Source: Agrocybe praecox | Lineage: Eukaryota; Basidiomycota; Agaricomycetes; Agaricales; Agrocybaceae | Assembly: GCA_964017145.1 (NCBI GenBank) | Contig: OZ024852.1 | Coordinates: 2,667,945 to 2,731,944, forward strand | Length of the DNA: 64,000 nucleotides | Direction of reading: 5' to 3' | Part shown: positions 58,714 through 64,000 of the stretch, piece after piece | Numbering within the stretch: the first letter of the stretch is position 1 | How the letters are laid out: each line of letters begins with the position of its first letter | Notes under the pieces: model-generated | What the model was told of the DNA's origin: nothing | What the model saw: only the letters and a program-made list of their open reading frames with translations | The model's database searches: none | Made by a program: the position numbers and the translations under genes

Positions 58714-61613
58714 TCATGTAAGCCTCTCTCGACTCCCATCCAAGCTATTCCTCGCTGATACAAGTTCACCACTGTCACTATCGTGTTCTCGTTCGTGGTC
58801 GTCTTCAATGTCTGATCTTTTTTGCGCGCTTGAATCAGGCTCGTCGCGGTATTTTGATGTTAATCCTGCCGATGGCTCATCATCGTCCAGGAATCCTGAG
58901 TGGAAACCTAGCCCTCTTCCGGTGGGTGGATTTACATTGACGTTACTACGCGGTTGCGGTTCGCGTGCAGGTAGGTCATCTCCTGATGTACTGGCCCCAA
59001 ATGCGTCGTACAGTGCTCTCGTCGTACGTGTTCCACCAGCAGCAGGTGCTGTTTCTCCACCTCCTAGAGCATTCATGCCAATGTCGTCGGCTGCTAGGGA
59101 GGTGTATTGATCCCGCTGGAGTGCAAGGCGGCGCCTCCAGAAGTAGATGAGGGCGGCTATTCCAGAGATTGTACCCACTCCCAAAGCGCCAAAAAACCAT
59201 TTTTGAGCAGCGACAAGGCTTGCCATATTATCGTACCACGCCTTGGTAGAAGCATCTTCTTTCTTGTCGTCTTCCTTGGGTGGTGGGCGTGGTTTTGGGG
59301 TGACAGTAGGTTTCGGATAAGCAGCATGCGAATTCTCTCCAGTTGCTTCACCATGGTCGTCGGGTAGATGATCTGTTGGTTTGGCATGCACTGTACTTGA
59401 GAGCTCATCGTTCGGCACGGGTCTGGGAGGGAAATCTGCCGGTGGAAGGGCGTTGTCGATAACGGGTTCCGCAAATTTTGTTGCTTTTGAAGCATCGATG
59501 GCACTTCCCCAGAAAGCCATATTCCAACCTAGAAGTTTTCCGTGATGATCTGGATCGCTTTGATCAAAGACTCGTAAAGTCCATTCTCCAACAGCGTTTT
59601 CGCCCCTGAACCAAACCAAGTGGTCAACACCTCCGTTTTAATTTTCCGATTGATTCAAACATACCAATGTTTAACTGTCATGAATCTCCATCCAGGAAAA
59701 CCAGTCGTCGCTTCATCAAATTCGCGAGTGCTAGCAAGAACACTTCGAATTCCACTCGGACTTTCAATCTCCACCTCTACGTCGCCACGTTTGGTGTGTT
59801 CAATCCACACCCTCACAGTGATGTGTTCCAGCGTCTCGAAGTTATTTTTGACTAGTTGGTCCTTGGTAACTTTGAGGGTTTTTTCAATGCCATCTGGTCC
59901 AATCCCCTCTCCGCCTTTGTACTTGAATTTCTTGTGACCTAGGTCGTGCATCTCACCATCTTTGAAGATGAAAGTTTCGGTGAAGAACCATGCCTGAGGT
60001 TTGACGAGTTTCCATGTTTTGGCTGCTTGAACGAAGGCGTAACCGTCAATGGCACCGTAGCCATACTTGTAACTGTATAACCGCCCACTAGCTGTCTTCT
60101 CCCAGTCTGGATCATTTGGGTTGACTAAGCGCCCGGTCTCAACACAGAGGTGTTGAATATCTCTCCAAGTTAATTCAGGTCTGTAAATTCTTATGAGAAC
60201 GTTTCCTGATGATTGGAAGGAAACCGACACTCACCGGGCCTGTAAAGCCAAAGCGAAGATTCCCACAGCGTTGGGAGCAGCAGCGGATGTGCCACCATGA
60301 TTCTTTGAACATTCCGATTTACCTCGATCAGTGGTAACCTAACAAAAGTTAAGGATAGGGAAAAACGTAGAAATTACATCAAAACGCACGATATGATTCC
60401 CGCTGCCTGAGCTATACGCAACGATCATATTGGCGGCACAGGTTTCTGAATAACTTGGATGCAGTCCCATAAAGTCAATGGAAGCCACAGTGACCGAGTA
60501 TATGCTATTCGTATATCCGTCGAAGTTACACTGATCATCGTTTCGACCACCATTTCCGCTCGCAAACACGAAGATAGATCCTTTCCCATCACGTCCTTTG
60601 TTGATCCCATTTACCACAGACTTGCGAATGAGATAATTGGGACCTTCCATGGTTTGCCCATTGTCTCGTGGGCCCCAACTACAACTATAGATGTCGATTT
60701 CGTCATAACCGTAGTTCAGAGCTGCTGCTTCATCAACGTTGGATATGGGACCTCCTAGAATGCGGACTCCGGCTGCTTTGGCGTCGTATGCAATCCCAAC
60801 TCCGCAGGCTTCGTTACGACGAGCTACGACTTGACCGGCACAGCGCGTTCCGTGATGGTCGCGTGAGCCCGTTGGTCGGGGTAAGGCTACATGCCCATTG
60901 AAGTCATAGGAATTCTTCTCATCCTGCAAAGTAATCAGAACATAAACACGGAAGTAGACTGATGAAAGACCCACGAAGGCATCTTTCAAATCATCGGCAT
61001 CAAAATCTAACCCATCATCTAAGAACGATGTCCTGACTCCCTTGCCTGTGTAACCCATGTCCCACACAGGGGTGGCATTCATCATATGCTCAGGAAAATC
61101 GTCATTGATTAAATGCCACTGTTCAGTGAAAAGAGGGTCATGTAATCCTAATCTTGTTTTCACTTCTTCAGCAGAAGCCCGTGTCGGTGGCCGTATTGGA
61201 GGTGGTGCTCGTTTCACGAGCTCGGTCGGCGTCTGCAGTTCAAGATAGTGGACAGCTGACACTACCTTCCTTGCGAATAATCCATCTTCAGACCGTTTTG
61301 AGAGATCTGAGTCGGCTCGTGCTTTCAATTCCTGGAAAGCACTTATTACAGGATCCGGGCTTTCGTCTCTTGCGTCGAGTTGGACCTGAGGCACGCGTAC
61401 CAGCCAGACATTCTCCAGCTCTCCTGCCTGTTCGACAACCTCGACGCCTAAGGCTTGTGCCACATCATTCAGTGAAGCCCCCTTCTCCGGTTTATGTTCC
61501 ATAGCATAATATCTATGCGTATCGTAATGTCGTTTGGCCGGTGTTCCAGAGACATGGACCGAAGCAAGGGCTATTGAAGCCAGGACGGCCCAGATGTTCA
61601 GCCTAATTTGCAT
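58714..61613 (-). CDS. KEX2: Kexin (KEX2-type) Golgi prohormone protease, copy 1
   Basis: Calcium-dependent subtilase of the trans-Golgi that cleaves after dibasic sites. The ATG at 61613 gives the signal peptide MQIRLNIWAVLASIALASVH. The propeptide ends around KRAPPPIRPP. The catalytic Asp sits in FLDDGLDFDADDL, the His in DHHGTRCAGQ (Gln for the usual Glu), the oxyanion Asn in FVFASGNGGRNDDQC, and the Ser in HGGTSAAAPNAVGIFALAL. The S1 block is SCSWGPRDNGQTMEGPNYLI. The P domain runs from about WKLVKPQAW to GEWTLRVFDQSDPDHHGKLL. A membrane span (WFFGALGVGTISGIAALIYF) precedes a cytoplasmic tail with LGFHSGFLDDDEPS; the stop is at 58714. About 860 residues; the gene has at least five introns. 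Confidence 0.93.
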
Positions 61614-62102
61614 CCTGGCCAGCAGATGTATAGTTTAGTGCTGCGATGGGAGGAGTTCAAGGATTAACCCTCCCCCGTTTGTCGTTATGTCCTATAGTTA
61701 GGCGAATACATAGCCACTCACTCCGTACAGGGATGTATCATATTTTTACCGGAAACGCATCATGATGGATGTGGTTACAGAATACCACGCCGAGCAAACC
61801 GGCGTTTTGCGTTTCAACAGAAACTTCAACGTAAAATAATGTCAGAAAGCTATGAAGCGAAGATACATATGTAAATAGTACAGGAGTCCTCCGAAGAAAA
61901 TAATAATAATATATAATGTAATTAGTTGGATGCGCTTAAGGATGCCAAAGCAAAAGGCTTCAGCAAAGGTTTTAAAAACCTCGTCCGGTCCGTTGTCTCC
62001 TCACGCCCAGCGCTTTTCAACCTAGAAATACGCGATCATGGGAGATCTTGGATATGATTCAGTTTCAAATTTCAGGTCGTCGATGTACATAGTCAAACTA
62101 TC
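61614..62102. other. Spacer between tandem kexin genes
   Basis: 490 bp; promoter of kexin 1 and 3' end of kexin 2. No other gene seen. Confidence 0.5.
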
Positions 62103-64000
62103 TCAAGGCAGACGCGCAGACTGTGGGCCAAATTGTCGTCCACCAATGGGATGTACAGCCGAGTGTAAGACTCGTTCCTCCATCGAGCTCCGCAGCGGTA
62201 TGTGAGAAAACATTTCAGGATGGTCACGGTAATTAGGGGACGAGGCGACCGACGGTGCCGGTGAAGGCTCATCGTCGTCGAGGAATCCAGAATGGAAGCC
62301 CAACGTTTTCGCTTGAGGTGGTTCCATAGCTTGAAGATGCGCAGGTAGACTGGTCTGAAGTCCTTCATCATCGTCCCGTCTTTCGTTATGATTATGCCTA
62401 TCATTATCGTCGTCGTCGTCGTCATCCATATCAAACCTGACACTGCGCGTAGACCTTAGACCAGCACCAGCTAGGTTTTGGCCGTGCCGTTCTTCCACAG
62501 AATCCATGAGGATCTCATCCTCGCCCAAAGACGAGTAATTCTTCAATTGCTCTTGCCTACGTTTCCACATGAAGATTGCTGCGCCAATTGCAGCAATGAA
62601 GCCCGTCCCAACGAAAAATGTAAGCCATTTGTGATTAGAAGCCGTGTTGACGATTGGGCTATACCAGGAGTCAGAGTTTTGCACTTCGTCCTCCTGCGGT
62701 TTCTTCCCACTACTTGTACCCGCATCGGGTGTGGCGCCTGCGTGGGTGGGTGGAAGGTGATCTGTAGGCTTGGCATGCTGGGTCGCAGAAGTGGGATGTG
62801 GGTCATGATTAATAGGGCGAGCAGTATTGTCAGGTGGCAATGCGTTATCCACAGGAAGTTCAACAGCCTTTTTCACCTTGGAGGGATCGATTGCGCTGCC
62901 CCAGAAAGCCATATTCCATCCCAAAAATGAGCCGTTGTGACCTGATGTTTGCTTGTCAGTGAGCTTAATAGTCCACTCTCCTATGGGATTTTCACCCCTG
63001 CCATGTGTGTAATATGTCAGAAAAAATTGAACACAGAGAAAAAACGATAAACACACCAGTGTTTGATAGTCATAAATCTCCAACCAGGGAACCCAGTAGT
63101 AGCCTCATCCCACCGTCGACCACCAGCGAGCAGACTCTTGATCCCGTTCGGACTGACGAGTTCAATTATCACATCACCTCTTTTTGTGTGGCGTGCCCAA
63201 ATGCGAACATCAATATGCTCCAATGACTCCAAGTTATTTTCCTGCATCATCTCCTTCGTGACCTTCATTTTTTGCTCAACACCATGAGCCCCAATTGCAA
63301 TTCCTCCTTCGTAATCATACTTCCGATGACCCAGAGGGGTCAACTTGCCGTTGTTCAGGACCACGGTTTCAGTGTGAATCCACGCCTGTGGCTTGACGAG
63401 TTTCCAGGACTGGGCAGCTGTAACGAAAGCCCAGGCGTCCAAGGCGCCGTAACCGAACTTGTAACTGTACATTCGTCCTGCGGCGGTCTTCTCCCACTCA
63501 CCGCCTACAGGATCGACCATTTTTCCTGTTAGTACACAAAGATGTTGGATATCCCGCCATGTCAAATCTGGTCTGCAGTAAAGTCAGCTTGTCAGCTTGA
63601 AAGACATAGTACATATTGAGTGATGGTCGACTAACCGGGCTTCTAAAGCAAGAGCGAACACTCCGACAGCGTTCGGCGCAGCTGCAGAGGTTCCACCGTG
63701 ATCTTTGGCGCACTGATTCTGCCCTCTGTCTGTAGTTACCTGGAAAAGGAGCGCTTAGTACCCCAAGAAAAGGAATGAAAGAATGTAACGTACAATATAT
63801 TTACCACCACCCGAGGTGTAGGCAGCGACCATGACTGCAGAACATGATTCTGAATATGTAGACCACTTCCCCGTATGGTCAACCGCAGAGACTGTTACTG
63901 AGTAGATACTGTTCGTATACCCATCGTAATTGCACTGATCGTCAGAACCCGCTCCGTTCCCACTTGCAAATACGAAAATCGAGCCTTTGCCTTCACGTCC
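62103..64000 (-). CDS. Kexin-like protease, copy 2 (partial, N-terminus beyond window)
   Basis: The gene enters from the right edge. Visible: KGSIFVFASGNGAGSDDQCN (oxyanion Asn), CAKDHGGTSAAAPNAVGVFA (catalytic Ser), P domain from LTWRDIQHLCVLTGKM to GEWTIKLTDKQTSGHNGSFL, then a membrane helix (WLTFFVGTGFIAAIGAAIFM) and a tail with DDDDDDDND and LGFHSGFLDDDEPS. The stop lies at 62103-62105. Introns at about 63571-63634 and 63738-63795, and another near 63000. It is a tandem paralogue of copy 1 in the same orientation. The catalytic Asp and His are outside the window. Confidence 0.9.

Overview
The window is nuclear DNA of a filamentous basidiomycete, most likely a mushroom-forming agaricomycete. 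Genes have many short introns (about 45-75 nt) with GT..AG ends and small exons. The protein families fit that group: an NWD2-type NACHT NTPase, an agaric-type BTB protein, DUF5648 secreted proteins, a fungal PIF1-like helicase relic and an agaric DDE transposon. All gene models were spliced by eye, so ends are reliable to a few bases only where a start or stop codon is named.

Left part (1-16.5 kb), mostly housekeeping: an extremely intron-dense pectin lyase gene (5' end unresolved), HGH1 (eEF2 folding) and SPT20 (SAGA subunit) sharing a 160 bp divergent promoter, a conserved orphan protein of about 1,000 residues, a gene-poor 3.3 kb stretch and the DEAD-box helicase DED1.

Middle part (16.5-45.3 kb), accessory in character: a Sec72-like TPR gene whose 3' end, with the tail of a convergent short-chain dehydrogenase gene, exists twice about 5.3 kb apart. 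The two copies bracket a block holding a BTB/POZ gene and a PEBP-like secreted protein. Beyond the dehydrogenase lie a 31 bp perfect inverted repeat, two DUF5648 secreted paralogues in opposite orientation, an internally deleted Tc1/mariner-type element, a GFA/CENP-V enzyme, an alpha/beta hydrolase of the homoserine-acetyltransferase family, a seven-helix membrane protein, a tandem pair of ICMT-like methyltransferases, the mitochondrial Hsp70 escort protein Zim17, a decayed PIF1-like helicase and a NACHT NTPase.

Right part (45.9-64 kb): a RhoGEF-PH-FYVE protein, a very low-complexity GATA factor, ADE1 (purine synthesis), an 849 bp MITE-like element and two tandem kexin (KEX2) proteases, the second running off the right edge. 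The kexins have diverged but keep an identical 14-residue block in their cytoplasmic tails.

No operon logic applies. A 200 bp assembly gap lies inside SPT20. The most unusual points are the pectin lyase made of micro-exons, the duplicated gene-tail junction framing an inserted block, and the conserved kexin tail motif.
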